Both the position numbers and the translations under genes were made by a program. Shown here piece after piece: positions 14,859 to 24,900 of a DNA stretch of 64,000 nt (positions within the stretch are counted from its first letter, which is position 1; each line of letters begins with the position of its first letter). The DNA lies in assembly GCA_023150875.1 (NCBI GenBank), contig JAKLKC010000008.1:97777-161776 (forward strand). The letters are read 5' to 3'. Origin of the DNA: Myxococcota bacterium (lineage in GTDB: Bacteria > Myxococcota_A > UBA796 > UBA9615 > JAKLKC01). Below the pieces are notes generated by a model. That model had not been told where the DNA came from and searched no databases. It saw nothing but the letters and a program-made list of their open reading frames with translations.

Positions 14859-15680
14859 TCACCCCATCCCCCCCGCGAGCATCCAGACCCCCGCCGCCAC
14901 GCCGATCCCCGCCACCGCCCGCCGGACCGCCGGCTGGGACACCCGCTGCGCCATCCGCGCCCCGGCGTAGCCGCCGACGACCGACGCCACCGACATGGTC
15001 AAGGCCACCGGCCAGTCCACGATCCCGCTGGCGGCGAAGGTAGCGGTGGCGACCGCGTTCATGCACAGCCCACCCCAGTTCTTGAGGCCGTTCATCCGGT
15101 GGATGTGGGTCTGCCCCATCAGCCCCAGGATGGCGAGCATCAGGATCCCTACGCCCGCGCCGAAGAACCCGCCGTACACCCCCACCAGGAGCTGGGCGGC
15201 CAGGTAGCGCACCGGCGGTGCCGCGGCGGGATCGGCCGCGCCCTTCCGGGGCCCCTCCCCGCTCCGGGACCGGATCCACCTCGTCACGGGACCCTGGAGG
15301 GCGAACAGTCCCGTCGCCCCCAGGACCAGCCAGGGGGCGGCGTCGGCGAACCGCTCCCCCCCCGCGGCCAGCAGCAGCAGGGCGCCCGCGAGCCCGCCCA
15401 CCAGGCTGGGCGCGGCGAACCCCACCACCCAGCGCCGGGCCCCGACGAGGGCCTCCCGGTAGCCCCAGAAGCTCGCCACCGCCCCCGGCCACAGCGCGAC
15501 CGTGCTGGTGGCGTTGGCGACCAGGGGCGGGATCCCCAGGGCGATCAGGGCCGGGAAGGTCAGCAGCGTCCCGCCTCCGGCGATGGAGTTCATCGCCCCC
15601 CCTCCCGCCGCCGCCAGGGCGACCCCGGCGAGGCGGAACACGGTTCCAGCGTCGAGGGCCGCGGTCGGCAAGGCGCTCAC
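14859..15680 (-). CDS. TauE/SafE-family permease
   Basis: 273 residues with about eight hydrophobic segments. The family signature is the near N-terminal AAAGGGAMNSIAGGGTLLTF followed by PALIALGIPPLVANATST, with a second, related half containing GGFFGAGVGILML. Members export or import organic sulfur compounds or sulfite/sulfonates across the inner membrane; the substrate is unknown here. GTG start overlaps the tsaC stop (GTGA, 15677-15680), so it is co-translated with tsaC, with no obvious functional link. Confidence 0.88.
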   Translation of the reverse strand: MSALPTAALDAGTVFRLAGVALAAAGGGAMNSIAGGGTLLTFPALIALGIPPLVANATSTVALWPGAVASFWGYREALVGARRWVVGFAAPSLVGGLAGALLLLAAGGERFADAAPWLVLGATGLFALQGPVTRWIRSRSGEGPRKGAADPAAAPPVRYLAAQLLVGVYGGFFGAGVGILMLAILGLMGQTHIHRMNGLKNWGGLCMNAVATATFAASGIVDWPVALTMSVASVVGGYAGARMAQRVSQPAVRRAVAGIGVAAGVWMLAGGMG

Positions 15681-16660
15681 CCCTCCCGCGGGGCCGCGGC
15701 GCGGCGCAGGCGGTCGAGGATCGCCCTGCCCAGCCCCTCCCCGGGGATGGGGACGACGGCGATGGTGTGGGCGCCGGTGGCGTCCAGCTCCCTCAGGTGC
15801 GCGAAGAGGTGGGCCGCCGCCTCCCGGAGGTCCCCGGCGGGGCTGAGGTTCCGCACCCGCGGCCCCTCCCGGGGATCGGGGCCGAAGGTCAGCAGGGCCT
15901 CGCCCTCCCCCACCTCGCCCGCGTCGAGGCGGACCCGGGCCCGGGGGGCGTAGTGGCTGCCGATCTGGCCGGGGGAGCGGGGACGGGAGGGATCCGGGCC
16001 TCCCCGGTCGACGGGGCCGATCCGCTCCTCGAGGGCCTCCACCACCACCGCCCCCGGGCGCAGCAGGACCGGACGGGACGACGTCAGGTCGAGGACGGTG
16101 CTCTCCAGGCCCACCTCGCAGCCTCCCCCCTCCAGCACCAGGGGCACCCGGCCCCCGAGGTCGTCGAGGACGTGCCGGGCGGTGGTGGGGCTCACCCGCC
16201 CCGACCGGTTGGCGCTGGGGGCGGCGACGGGGCGGCCGGCGGCGGCGAGGAGGCGCCGGGCGACGGTGTGGCGGGGCACCCGGACCCCGACGGTCTCCAG
16301 TCCGGCGCAGACCAGGTCCGAGATCCCCGCGTCGGGCCGGCGGGGAAGCACCAGCGTCAGCGGGCCGGGCCAGAAGGCCGCGGCGAGCTCCCGGGCCCGC
16401 CCGTCGAAGGACGCCACCCGCTCGGCGGCAGCGGCGTCGGGGACGTGCACGATGAGGGGGTTGAAGGACGGCCTCCCCTTGGCGGCGTAGATCCCCGCCA
16501 CCGCCACCCCGTCGGTCGCGTCCGCCCCCAGGCCGTAGACCGTCTCGGTGGGGAAGGCGACCAGGAGCCCCGCCCGGAGCGCCGCCGCGGCCCGCCGGAT
16601 CCCGTCCTCGTCGGGTTCCAGCACCTCGGTCCTGCCCTGGGCGGCGTCTCGGTCGGTCAT
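15677..16660 (-). CDS. tsaC: L-threonylcarbamoyladenylate synthase (TsaC/Sua5 family, long form)
   Basis: 327 residues. The YrdC domain (residues ~10-205) has TETVYGLGADA, the ATP/threonine-site motif AKGRPSFNPLIVHV and SANRSGRVSPTT. A Sua5-type C-terminal domain (~230-327) follows the linker with SPGQIGSHYAPRA, making this the long Sua5-like form. The enzyme makes threonylcarbamoyl-AMP for t6A at position 37 of ANN-decoding tRNAs. A -10-like TATGGT lies only 9 nt before the ATG, suggesting a leaderless transcript. Confidence 0.95.
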   Translation of the reverse strand: MTDRDAAQGRTEVLEPDEDGIRRAAAALRAGLLVAFPTETVYGLGADATDGVAVAGIYAAKGRPSFNPLIVHVPDAAAAERVASFDGRARELAAAFWPGPLTLVLPRRPDAGISDLVCAGLETVGVRVPRHTVARRLLAAAGRPVAAPSANRSGRVSPTTARHVLDDLGGRVPLVLEGGGCEVGLESTVLDLTSSRPVLLRPGAVVVEALEERIGPVDRGGPDPSRPRSPGQIGSHYAPRARVRLDAGEVGEGEALLTFGPDPREGPRVRNLSPAGDLREAAAHLFAHLRELDATGAHTIAVVPIPGEGLGRAILDRLRRAAAPREG

Positions 16661-16669
16661 GGCGAGCGA

Positions 16670-16675
16670 ACCATA
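16670..16675 (-). promoter_or_regulatory. -10 box upstream of tsaC (leaderless type)
   Basis: On the minus strand TATGGT ends 9 nt before the tsaC ATG (16658-16660). No good -35 box is visible at 17 bp. Counted with similar boxes at 9055, 37258 and 57330. Confidence 0.3.
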
Positions 16676-16710
16676 GACACCTCCTTGGGGCGGCGTCCAC
16701 ATCCCCCTCC

Positions 16711-16792
16711 CCCTGCCCATGCCCGTGCCCGTGCCCGTGCCCGTGCCCGTGCCCGTGCCCCTGCCCGTGCCCCTGCTCGTGCCCCTGCCCCG
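16711..16792. repeat. (GTGCCC)n hexanucleotide tandem repeat
   Basis: About 13 hexamer units, mostly GTGCCC with CTGCCC and CTCGTG variants, fill the divergent region between tsaC (minus) and the acidic protein gene (plus). The whole gap 16661-17003 (343 nt) has no gene. The repeat could change promoter spacing by slippage. It is too short in period and lacks spacers, so it is not a CRISPR array. Confidence 0.9.
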
Positions 16793-17003
16793 CTCCCGGA
16801 GGATCTTCAAGGAGTTCGCGGTCCACGTCTTGCCCTGGGCGGCCGGCCCCATCACTATGCGTCCCATCCGGCCGGACCATCGAGGGCGGGGGCCCCCGGG
16901 GCTCCCCGGCACCGGCCCTGCACCGGCCCCGCCGGGCGGGCACCCCGGCCGGGCCGGTCTCTCGTACCGGACGACGGGTCGCCCCGAACCAGGAGGTGGA
17001 GCG

Positions 17004-17333
17004 ATGGCGGACCAGCACGACCACGAGCACGGCCACGAGGACGACGAGGGGGAGGACGTCGTCATCCTCGAGGACGACGAAGGCAACGAGCACGAGTTCA
17101 CCGTCGAGCACGTCCTCCGGGTCGGCGATCACGACTACGTCATCCTGGTCCCCGTCGACCCCGACGCCGCGGGCGAGGAGGGCATGATCCTCCGGGTCGA
17201 GACCACGGACGACGGCGAGTCCACCCTCGTCGACATCGAGGACGAGGCGGAGTTCAACCGCGTCGCCGAGGCCTGGGAGAAGCTCCAGGAGGAGGAGGGG
17301 GACGACGAGGACGACGAGGACGACGAGGAGTAG
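17004..17333 (+). CDS. Small acidic DUF1292-like protein
   Basis: 109 residues. A His/Asp-rich start (DQHDHEHGHEDDE) leads into EDVVILEDDEGNEHEFTVEH and DYVILVPVDPD, a pattern shared with DUF1292/YrzB-like proteins, then an acidic Asp/Glu tail. Function of the family is unknown. The ATG at 17004 is preceded by a near-perfect ribosome-binding site, AGGAGGTGG (16991-16999), one of the strongest in the window, so the protein is probably abundant. The His-rich start may bind metal, which is speculation. Confidence 0.8.
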   Translation: MADQHDHEHGHEDDEGEDVVILEDDEGNEHEFTVEHVLRVGDHDYVILVPVDPDAAGEEGMILRVETTDDGESTLVDIEDEAEFNRVAEAWEKLQEEEGDDEDDEDDEE

Positions 17334-17732
17334 GCGCGGGCTTCCCGCCTCCTGGCTCTCCTCCTCGCGGCTCCCTCGGGGGCGCCCTCCCCCGTGGATG
17401 GGGATCGACTCCTCCCGGCCGAGCCCCACCACCGGACTTCCGGTCGCCCCGCATACCCCTCTCCCCGCTCCAGGCGGCCGCCCGGCCACGGTCCGCCCCC
17501 AGGCCCGCTGCCGGCGCGGATCGCCGGGACCCTCCCTCCCCCACCGGACATCCGGCAGCCGATACCGTAGCAGCCATCGGCACATCGGCGCTTGCCGGCC
17601 GCCGCTCCACTCCGCTACCGTGGGGGTGCGGCGCGGTAGAGAGCGCCGCTCCGGTCGGGTGAGCGGCGCGCCCTGAGGGGCCGCGCCGCGACCGTCCAAC
17701 CCCCCGGCCGGCCCCCTACCCAAGGAGATCCC
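17334..17732. other. Intergenic stretch, nothing recognised
   Basis: About 400 nt between the DUF1292-like gene and the beta-helix gene. No credible reading frame, RNA gene or strong hairpin-plus-T-tract is seen. It must hold the promoter of the beta-helix gene, whose ribosome-binding site AAGGAG lies at 17721-17726. Confidence 0.5.
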
Positions 17733-19340
17733 ATGACCGTGGAGCGGTGCACCCGTGCGCCTGGGGCGGCCGTCCGCCCGGGCACCCCCTCCCCTCTCCC
17801 GCCGGCCCTCGCCCCCGGGCTCCCCGTCGCCGCCGCCGCCGCCCTGGCCGTCCTCCTCGCTCCCGGAGGCGCCGCCGCCGCCGACCTCCGGGTGGGCCCC
17901 TCGGAGGCTTACACGGACCTGGACGACGCCCTGGCGGCGGCCTCCTCGGGGGACCGGATCCTCGTCACCCCCGGCACCTACACCGGCGACTACCGGGTGA
18001 CCCGCAAGGTGGAGATCGTCGGCGTGGGGCGGGGCCGGGTGGTCCTCCAGGGCGCGGGGGGCACGGTGCTGGAGCTGACCTCGGGGGCGAGCGGATCCGT
18101 CGTTCGGCGGCTGACCGTCCAGGGGGGGAACGGCCGGCACGGCGGCGGGATCTCCGCCTCGGGGGGATCCTTCCACTTCGAGAAGGTGGTGGTGAAGGAC
18201 TCCTACGCCAGCGCCAGCGGGGGCGGCCTGTACTGCGGGTCGGCGGACTGCACGGTGGTGGACTCCACGTTCAAGAAGAACGCGGCGGACGGCGACGGCG
18301 GGGGCCTGGCGGCCTCCGGCGGCACCCTGACGGTGGAGCGGAGCCGCTTCCTGGCCAACACCACCCTCGGCCGCGGCGGCGGGCTCTTCGGCCACCAGGC
18401 GACGGTCCTGGTGGACGACTCCGACCTGGTGGACAACGTCAACGACGGGGTCGCCCCCTACGGCGGCGGCGGCGGCGCCTCGTTCAACTCCTGCCCCTGG
18501 GTCTCGTTCACCCGGAACCTCGTGCGGGGGAACCTGGCCAGCGTCATGGGGGGCGGCGTGGCCATGCTCGCCTCCTCCGGCGAGCTGATCGGCAACCTGG
18601 TGGAGGACAACGAGGCCACCCTGAACATGGGGGGCCTGGGCCTCCAGGCGGGCGACTACGACGTGATCGGCAACGTGGTGCGCTGGAACCGCTGCAGCGT
18701 CGCCGCGGGCGGGATCGACTTCCTCTACACCACCGGCGGCGTGATGCGGAACAACGTGGTCTACGGCAACGAGGCCGGCCAGACGGCGGGGGGGATCCTG
18801 ATCGAGGACGGGATCGGCGACGTCTACAACAACGTCGTGGCCTACAACACCTCGGTCTACGGCGGCGGCGGGATCCTGCTGGGCCGCGGGAGCGTCGGCG
18901 AGGTCGCCTGGAACACCGTGTACGGCAACGACTCCGGCGGCATGACCACGGACGGGATCGGCTCCATCGAGGGCTCCGACACCCGCTTCCGGAACAACGT
19001 CTCGGTGTTCAACGTCGACTCCGGCTTCGGCGCCGAGGGCTCCCGGACGGTGGACGTCGCCTGGAACGACGCCTACGGCAACGGCTCGGGGGTCTTCGAC
19101 TACGCCGGCGACGCCGACCTGGAGGGGGCGTCGGGCAACCTCTCGGTGGACCCGCTGCTGAGCCTCGCCGGGACCGGGGACGTCGCCGACGACGACCCCC
19201 GGCCCGGCGCCGGCAGCCCCGTCGTGGACGCCGGGGACCCCTCCTTCACCGATCCCGACGGCACCCGCTGCGACATGGGGGCCTTCGGAGGCCCCCACGG
19301 CGCCTCGTGGTCCGATCTGCCGGTGGACTTCGGCTGGTAG
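17733..19340 (+). CDS. Secreted right-handed parallel beta-helix protein
   Basis: 535 residues. A hydrophobic signal ending near GGAAAADLR is preceded by an extended ~35-residue N-terminal region. The body repeats short rungs with N and G at turns (NNVVYGNEAGQTAGGILIED, NNVVAYNTSVYGGGGILLG), the pattern of right-handed beta-helix proteins, after an N-terminal cap (AYTDLDDALAAASSGDRILV). The C-terminal end (DPDGTRCDMGAFGGP) matches the 'choice-of-anchor Q' type ending. Likely a surface or secreted polysaccharide-binding or -cleaving protein; no catalytic residues can be assigned. Start supported by AAGGAG 6 nt upstream. Confidence 0.88.
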   Translation: MTVERCTRAPGAAVRPGTPSPLPPALAPGLPVAAAAALAVLLAPGGAAAADLRVGPSEAYTDLDDALAAASSGDRILVTPGTYTGDYRVTRKVEIVGVGRGRVVLQGAGGTVLELTSGASGSVVRRLTVQGGNGRHGGGISASGGSFHFEKVVVKDSYASASGGGLYCGSADCTVVDSTFKKNAADGDGGGLAASGGTLTVERSRFLANTTLGRGGGLFGHQATVLVDDSDLVDNVNDGVAPYGGGGGASFNSCPWVSFTRNLVRGNLASVMGGGVAMLASSGELIGNLVEDNEATLNMGGLGLQAGDYDVIGNVVRWNRCSVAAGGIDFLYTTGGVMRNNVVYGNEAGQTAGGILIEDGIGDVYNNVVAYNTSVYGGGGILLGRGSVGEVAWNTVYGNDSGGMTTDGIGSIEGSDTRFRNNVSVFNVDSGFGAEGSRTVDVAWNDAYGNGSGVFDYAGDADLEGASGNLSVDPLLSLAGTGDVADDDPRPGAGSPVVDAGDPSFTDPDGTRCDMGAFGGPHGASWSDLPVDFGW

Positions 19341-19349
19341 GGAAGGCCG

Positions 19350-21524
19350 CTACTCCGCCGCCGCGGGCCAGAAGACCACCCGGGCCAGCTCCACGTCCGG
19401 GGCCCGGAGCTCGTTCACCTTCAGTCCGTAGTCCGACAGGGAGTACAGGGCGTCGTCGACGACGATCCCCCGGCGCATCCAGGCGTACCAGGACTCGGCG
19501 CAGCCGTCCTCCGCCGGCTCGTCACCGCCGTCGTCCGGCGGCGGATCGGCCTCGTCGTCGGGCTCGCCCTCGTCTCCGCCGCCCTCGCCGCCGCCCTCGT
19601 CCTCACCCACCTCGCCCTCTTCGCCCTCCACCACGACGCCGTCGTCTCCGTAGTACCCGCCGTACAGGCACTCCGACTCGGCCACGATGTCGGTGTGGTC
19701 GATCCGCCCCAGCTCCGTGAGCCCCGCCTCCAGGTCCACGTCCAGCACCAGCAGCCCGCTGAAGCCGGTCCCGTAGCCCATGTCGTCGTAGGTCCAGGTG
19801 TACACCGGCACGGTGAGCACGCCGTCGTGGAAGGTGAAGGCGTGGTGGTCCCACAGGGCCTCGGAGTAGGACCAGTCGTCGCTCTCGATGGCGTAGCGGG
19901 CCGCCAGGGTGGGGTTGGCGAAGTCGCTCACGTCGAACAGGCTGACGGCGAAGCCGGTGATCTGCCCGTCCTCGGTGCCGTCCATGCCCACCGCCAGCAC
20001 GTGGCTCTCGCCCACGGGGTGGAGGTAGGAAGAGTAGCCCGGCACTTCCAACTCCCCCACCACGCGGGGGGAGGTGGGGTTGGAGAGGTCCAGGGTGAAG
20101 AGGGGGTCGATCTGCTCGAAGGTGACCAGGTAGCCCCGCTCTCCCATGAACCGGGCGGAGTAGATCTGCTCGCCGGGGGCGATCCCCCGGACCTCGCCGA
20201 TGGTGGCCAGCTCGCCCGCGGACTCCCTCAGCACGAAGACGTTGCTCCCCGGCTCGGCGTCGTCCCCATCGTCCTCCCACCAACTCCAGTCGGTGGTGGC
20301 GACCCGCAGGTCCCCCGCGTGCTCCCCCATGGAGAACTGGTTCAGCAGCCAGCCCGGCACCGCCCCCGAGGCGGCGTACACGGTGGCGTCCCCGTCCAGG
20401 TCGAACTTGTGGACCCGGGACTCCAGCTCGGCGTCGCCCCAGCCCCACCACCAGGACCATGAGCTCTGGGCGACGTAGAGGCTCTCCTGGGAGGCGTACA
20501 CCGTCCAACCGTCGGCCATGACGCCGGTGGCGGTCACCGCCGATCCGGCATCCCCGGCGTCCAGGTCCAGGTGGACCACCGCCAGGACCGAGGGGACGGC
20601 CTGCTCCTCGGGGTGATACAGGTCGGCGCACGAGAGCAGCGCCGCGGGCTCGGCGGGCTCGCCGGGGACCCGGTCGACGACCTGGGGGACGAGCTGCTCC
20701 TCGCTCAGGGCGTCTACGGCCTCCTGGACGAGGGGCCGCACCAGGGCGCGGGCCTCCTCCCGGACGGCCTCCTGCTCCTCCTCCGTCGCCTCCCAGTCAT
20801 ACTCCGGCCAGGCGAGATCCCCGTTCCAGAGGACGTCCCACAGGGCGTAGGGCAGCTCGCCGTAGGTGGTGACCACGGTGTAGACGTCCCCGCCGATGGA
20901 GCGGGCCGAGGCGTACCACCCCTCCAGGTCCACGGTGCGCAGCGCCACGGGGGCGGTGCGGTCCGACACGTCCACGACGGTCAGACGGGTCCCGTACCCG
21001 TAGGCCCAGTCCTCGCCCACCCCCTCCTCGGCCAGGTCGTACACGTAGGAGTATACGAGGGCGCGATCCCCCCGGAGGAAGAGGGCGTAGGGGTTCCCCT
21101 CCAGCTCCAGGGACGCCACCTTCGCGGTGTCCTCGGCGGGCCAGGACCGCACGATGGTGAGCTCCCCCCTCTGGGCGACGTAGATGAACTCGCCGTCGGT
21201 CTTGACCACGTCGGGCTCGTCGACCCCCGCCTCCTGGACGTTGGTCTCGGACCAGCTCGTGGGCCCGTCTCCCCCGCCACCGTCGTCCGCGGGATCCCCT
21301 TCGGCGTCGTCCTCCACCGGCCCCCAGTAGCCCCCGTACATCGACTGGACCAGCATCTCGACCCAGGACGCGGCCACGTAGGAGCGCAGGTCGTCGCAGT
21401 CCGAGAACCGCTCCAGCATGGCGCGGGCCTGGAGGGTCGGGGGGTCCTGCGGGGTGGCACAACCCGTCCCGAGGGCGAGGGCCAGGACCGCGGGGGAGAG
21501 GGCGGCGGTGTACCGGGATCTCAT
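19350..21524 (-). CDS. Beta-propeller lipoprotein (PF09826-like)
   Basis: 724 residues. A lipoprotein signal ends at LALGTGC (C22). The hallmark of the secreted beta-propeller family is intact: SETNVQEAGVDEPDVVKTDG then EFIYVAQRGELTIV. The propeller fills most of the chain (DVSDFANPTLAARYAIESDD and other blades). A Glu/Gly/Asp-rich low-complexity insert lies about 50 residues before the end. Role in other bacteria is not established; probably periplasmic or surface-exposed. GGAGGT sits 5 nt before the ATG. It converges on the beta-helix gene, with 9 nt between stops. Confidence 0.9.
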   Translation of the reverse strand: MRSRYTAALSPAVLALALGTGCATPQDPPTLQARAMLERFSDCDDLRSYVAASWVEMLVQSMYGGYWGPVEDDAEGDPADDGGGGDGPTSWSETNVQEAGVDEPDVVKTDGEFIYVAQRGELTIVRSWPAEDTAKVASLELEGNPYALFLRGDRALVYSYVYDLAEEGVGEDWAYGYGTRLTVVDVSDRTAPVALRTVDLEGWYASARSIGGDVYTVVTTYGELPYALWDVLWNGDLAWPEYDWEATEEEQEAVREEARALVRPLVQEAVDALSEEQLVPQVVDRVPGEPAEPAALLSCADLYHPEEQAVPSVLAVVHLDLDAGDAGSAVTATGVMADGWTVYASQESLYVAQSSWSWWWGWGDAELESRVHKFDLDGDATVYAASGAVPGWLLNQFSMGEHAGDLRVATTDWSWWEDDGDDAEPGSNVFVLRESAGELATIGEVRGIAPGEQIYSARFMGERGYLVTFEQIDPLFTLDLSNPTSPRVVGELEVPGYSSYLHPVGESHVLAVGMDGTEDGQITGFAVSLFDVSDFANPTLAARYAIESDDWSYSEALWDHHAFTFHDGVLTVPVYTWTYDDMGYGTGFSGLLVLDVDLEAGLTELGRIDHTDIVAESECLYGGYYGDDGVVVEGEEGEVGEDEGGGEGGGDEGEPDDEADPPPDDGGDEPAEDGCAESWYAWMRRGIVVDDALYSLSDYGLKVNELRAPDVELARVVFWPAAAE

Positions 21525-21963
21525 GGGGGGACCTCCAGGACGCGGCGGCGGGGGGCCACCGGACCGGATCTGAAGGAAGCGGTCGGCCTCTTCGCACGGC
21601 CCGCACCAGCAGGTCGGGCACATCCGTGCCCGACTGGCGCTGGTGGGGAGAAGCGGTCATCCGGATCTCGCTCCGGCATGATCGCGGCCGTCCCCGGGGG
21701 CAGAACGCCGCGAAGGGAGGAGGAAAGCGCGCGGAAGCCGACGGTGCTGAGGGCGGGCCGGACGGGCTGCCTGGAGTGGCATGTGTCCGGTGGCTCCATG
21801 CCGAGGCCTACCCGGTACGTGCCGTGGCACGGGATCCGGAGCGGCACCGTGCCGTGCGGAAGTCCTGGGTGGTGAAGGGGGAGGCGACGGATTCCGCCAC
21901 TCTGTGGGATGGGAAGCGCAACCTTCGGCGGTGGTCGACCGCTCCATCACTCGCCGACCAGGG
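21525..21963. other. Intergenic region with two palindromes
   Basis: About 440 nt between two minus-strand genes. It contains GTGCC-GT-GGCAC (21819-21830) and GGCAC-C-GTGCC (21843-21853). Together GGCACGG (21826-21832) and CCGTGCC (21847-21853) can form a 7-bp hairpin. This may be the 3' end signal of the LamG protein gene or a regulator site for the propeller gene; there is no T-tract. Nothing else recognised. Confidence 0.45.
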
Positions 21964-24900
21964 CTACCCGCCCCACCTTGACGCCCTCCTGTTCACCACT
22001 TTTCGTCTTCTCCGACGCGGTCCCCTCCGAACCGCCGGACCTTCATCCCGCCGGAGGACGATGGCCGCCTTCGCGCGTGGGGCCCCCCGCAACCCCCTGG
22101 TCTCCAGGACATAGACCGCGCCGGGCTCCAGCCCACGGACCGTCAAGGCGGTCCCCGCGCCTTCCCGAGTATCGGCGCCCTCCGCCATCAGCACCCCGTC
22201 GGCGGTCAGGAGCCGCATCACGGCGGGCATGACGAGGCTCGCCGCGAGGGCGCCGTCGGGACCGGATCGGACGGCGTGGCGCGTCCGCACCCCCAGCCCG
22301 TCCGGCGTCGGATCGGGCAGGGTGATTCGGGTGCCGAGCACATGCACCTCCTGGTCGGAGAGTTCCATCGAGCCGACGTGCTCGGTCACCTCGAAGAAGC
22401 CGCGGATGAGGTCGCACTCCCGGCGGTCGTAGCGCACGGCGCCGCGCCAGCGAACGTCCAGGGTGTACAGGTGTCGGCGTCCGTCGGGGGACCGGACGTG
22501 GACGGGGACGGTCGGGCCGGTGAGTTTCGCCGTTGGGACGCTCAGGGTGGAGACCTCCGCCGCAGGCCACCCTTCGACCTCGAGGAGCGCGCCAGGAGCC
22601 TCGATGGTGAGGGTCGCCGGCTGATCGTAGGGGCAGGCCAGGCTGACGAGCAGGGGCTCCTTCGTCGTATGCGGCTCCTTGGGAACCTCGATCCGGTAGC
22701 GGTCTACATCCTCCACCGTGTGGAACCAAGCCTCTGGAAACGTGTGCTCCCGAATCGGGTAGGTGTGACCGAGGTGGGCCTCGCCGACGCTCTCCTCGGC
22801 GGTGGGCGCCAGCAGGTCGAACACCCTGCCCGCGCGATCTTCGTCCTCCCCCCAGTCGGGGGGCAGTGTCGCCCACCGGTACCTCACCGTCGCCGAGTAG
22901 TGCCATGCGCCCGGGGGAAGCGCCCCGCGGGTGAACTCCCAGACGTGCCGGAACGATCCCCGCACCCCTCCGGAGACGACGCCGTTGATGGAGACGCCGC
23001 CGACCTGCCAGGGCTCAGGCATGGAGGCCACCACGGCGGGGGTCCAGGGCTGGCCGCCGTTCAGCGTCAGGCTGACCTCGGCGAAGTCGTCGAAGCTCAG
23101 CTCGATCCCCTCGCTGTCCTCGCCCAACACCTCCACGGTTCGCCCGCTGGGATCCGCGTAGGTCAAGGGGCCGACCACGAAGTGCCGGTCGGGCAAGAGC
23201 CAGCTCCCCTCGCCCTCGATGGGTACCTGGATCGACTCGGAGACCAGCGGGCAGGCGCTGGGCGACGCGAAAGACGGACCGCAGCTCGGCTCGTCCCCGA
23301 GGTCGGAGAGCAGGGCGTCGGGTGCCACCGCCTTTAGGAAGGGGTAAGGCAGCACCGACCAGTGGAGGTCGAAGCGGAGGTGTCCGCCGTCGCTCCCGCT
23401 TCGGTCGAAGACCAGGGGATCCGCGGACGGGGTGACCGCGGTGGCCGCGCTCGCGCTCGCGGAGAGGCTCAGGGCCTCCACGCCGTCCCCTTCGGTCTCA
23501 TAGTCGATCAGGTCCCACGCGGTGGCGTAGATGTACCCCGGCCAGTTCAGCGGATTGGCGAGGTCCGAAAACTCCCGATCAGGGAGTGCCACTTGCTGAT
23601 AGCCGGAGGTCGCCACCGAGGTGAGGTCGTCGTACCGATCTTCCGGATACCAGGGGATCCAGCGGTTCAGGTGGACCACGGCGGGGTTGGAGAGTCCGGG
23701 GTCGCCCGAGAGGATCCCAGAGGTCATCTGGAGCAGCTCCCCCATGACGAGATCCCGCGTGGACTGCCCCCACACCAGCCAGGTCCAATGACCGCCCGCG
23801 CCGACCGTCGACAGCCAGGGCTCCATCGACAAGTCGTCCTGGCGGATCGTCAATGTGTCGAAGGTGAACACCCGCCCGTCCCCCAGCGAAGGAGCCGAGC
23901 TCGGATCCGGCGCCTTCTCGGCCAGCTCCACGAGGTTCCCCGCCACGATCCGAAGCCGCTCGTTCCCCCTCCAGGTGCCGGGCGGGACGGTGTAGCTGAA
24001 CTGGAGGACGTCGTCGTGCAGCGTGGCGTCCACCTTCCCCAGCTCTCCCACCATCCCTTCGGAGAGGGGGTCCGTTTCGCGCTCCTCGACGACGTAGTAT
24101 GGCAGCCGCGCCTTCCCCGAAGCGCCCCCGTGGTCCGGCACGGGGATGTCGAAACGGAACGTGAAGCCCTCGGGGAAGTCGTAGCTGAACCCCCCGGGAT
24201 CGGAGTTGAAGTGCAGATCGACCTCGGTGACCGGGGAGAGGTGATCGGTGCCCGGCGTCTGCCGCCAGCCGGGCCGGTCACGCACCAGGAGGACCACGGG
24301 GTGCAGCTCGGTCTTCGCCGAGTGCCCGCAGTCGAAGATCCAGCGACCGTAGACCGTGAGGTGATCGCCCTCGAAGGGCCAGGCCGACGGCGGCACCTCG
24401 CCCGACTCGGTCTCGATGGGCATGGTGTTGGCGCCGGAGAGTAGCAGCCATTCGTAGCCAGGCGCGGGCAGGAAAGGCATGTCCAGGTCGTGGGTCTCGT
24501 GCATCCACTCGGAGTCGAGAGTAGACACCTTCACCTCCTGGACCCACCCCTCCCCGCGGGTCAGTTCGACGTCGGGATCCACCTTCGGCCACTTGGCTTC
24601 CACGTCATACATGAGGGGCAGGCACGCGGAGTCGGCGACGGACCCGTCGCAGAGAGTCCCGTCGATGGTACACGCGGCGTTGGCCTGCGCCAGGGTGGGC
24701 GAGCTCTTGGAGGCGTAGTGGGTGACCCCCGCCGTGTCGTCGGCATCGCGGCCGACGTGCTCAGTCGGGGGCGGCTCGGATCCAAGGACCACCGCGTGGG
24801 TGCTGGATCGCGGATCGTCCTTCGCCGCCGCGGGCCAGGCTTCCACCCTCTTGCTGCCGTCTTCACCGACGATGTCCAGCCGGACCGAGAGCCGGGGGTC

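Noticed and set aside
16711..16792. Possible CRISPR array
   Set aside because: The repeat unit is 6 bp with no spacers and no cas genes are nearby.
14859..19298. Minus-strand frame of 1,479 codons ending in the TauE/SafE gene
   Set aside because: Only the last 273 codons resemble a protein; the rest is antisense to tsaC, the DUF1292-like gene and the beta-helix gene.
21626..22114. Plus-strand frame in the LamG/propeller gap
   Set aside because: No ribosome-binding site, no fold-like pattern, and it runs antisense into the LamG gene.
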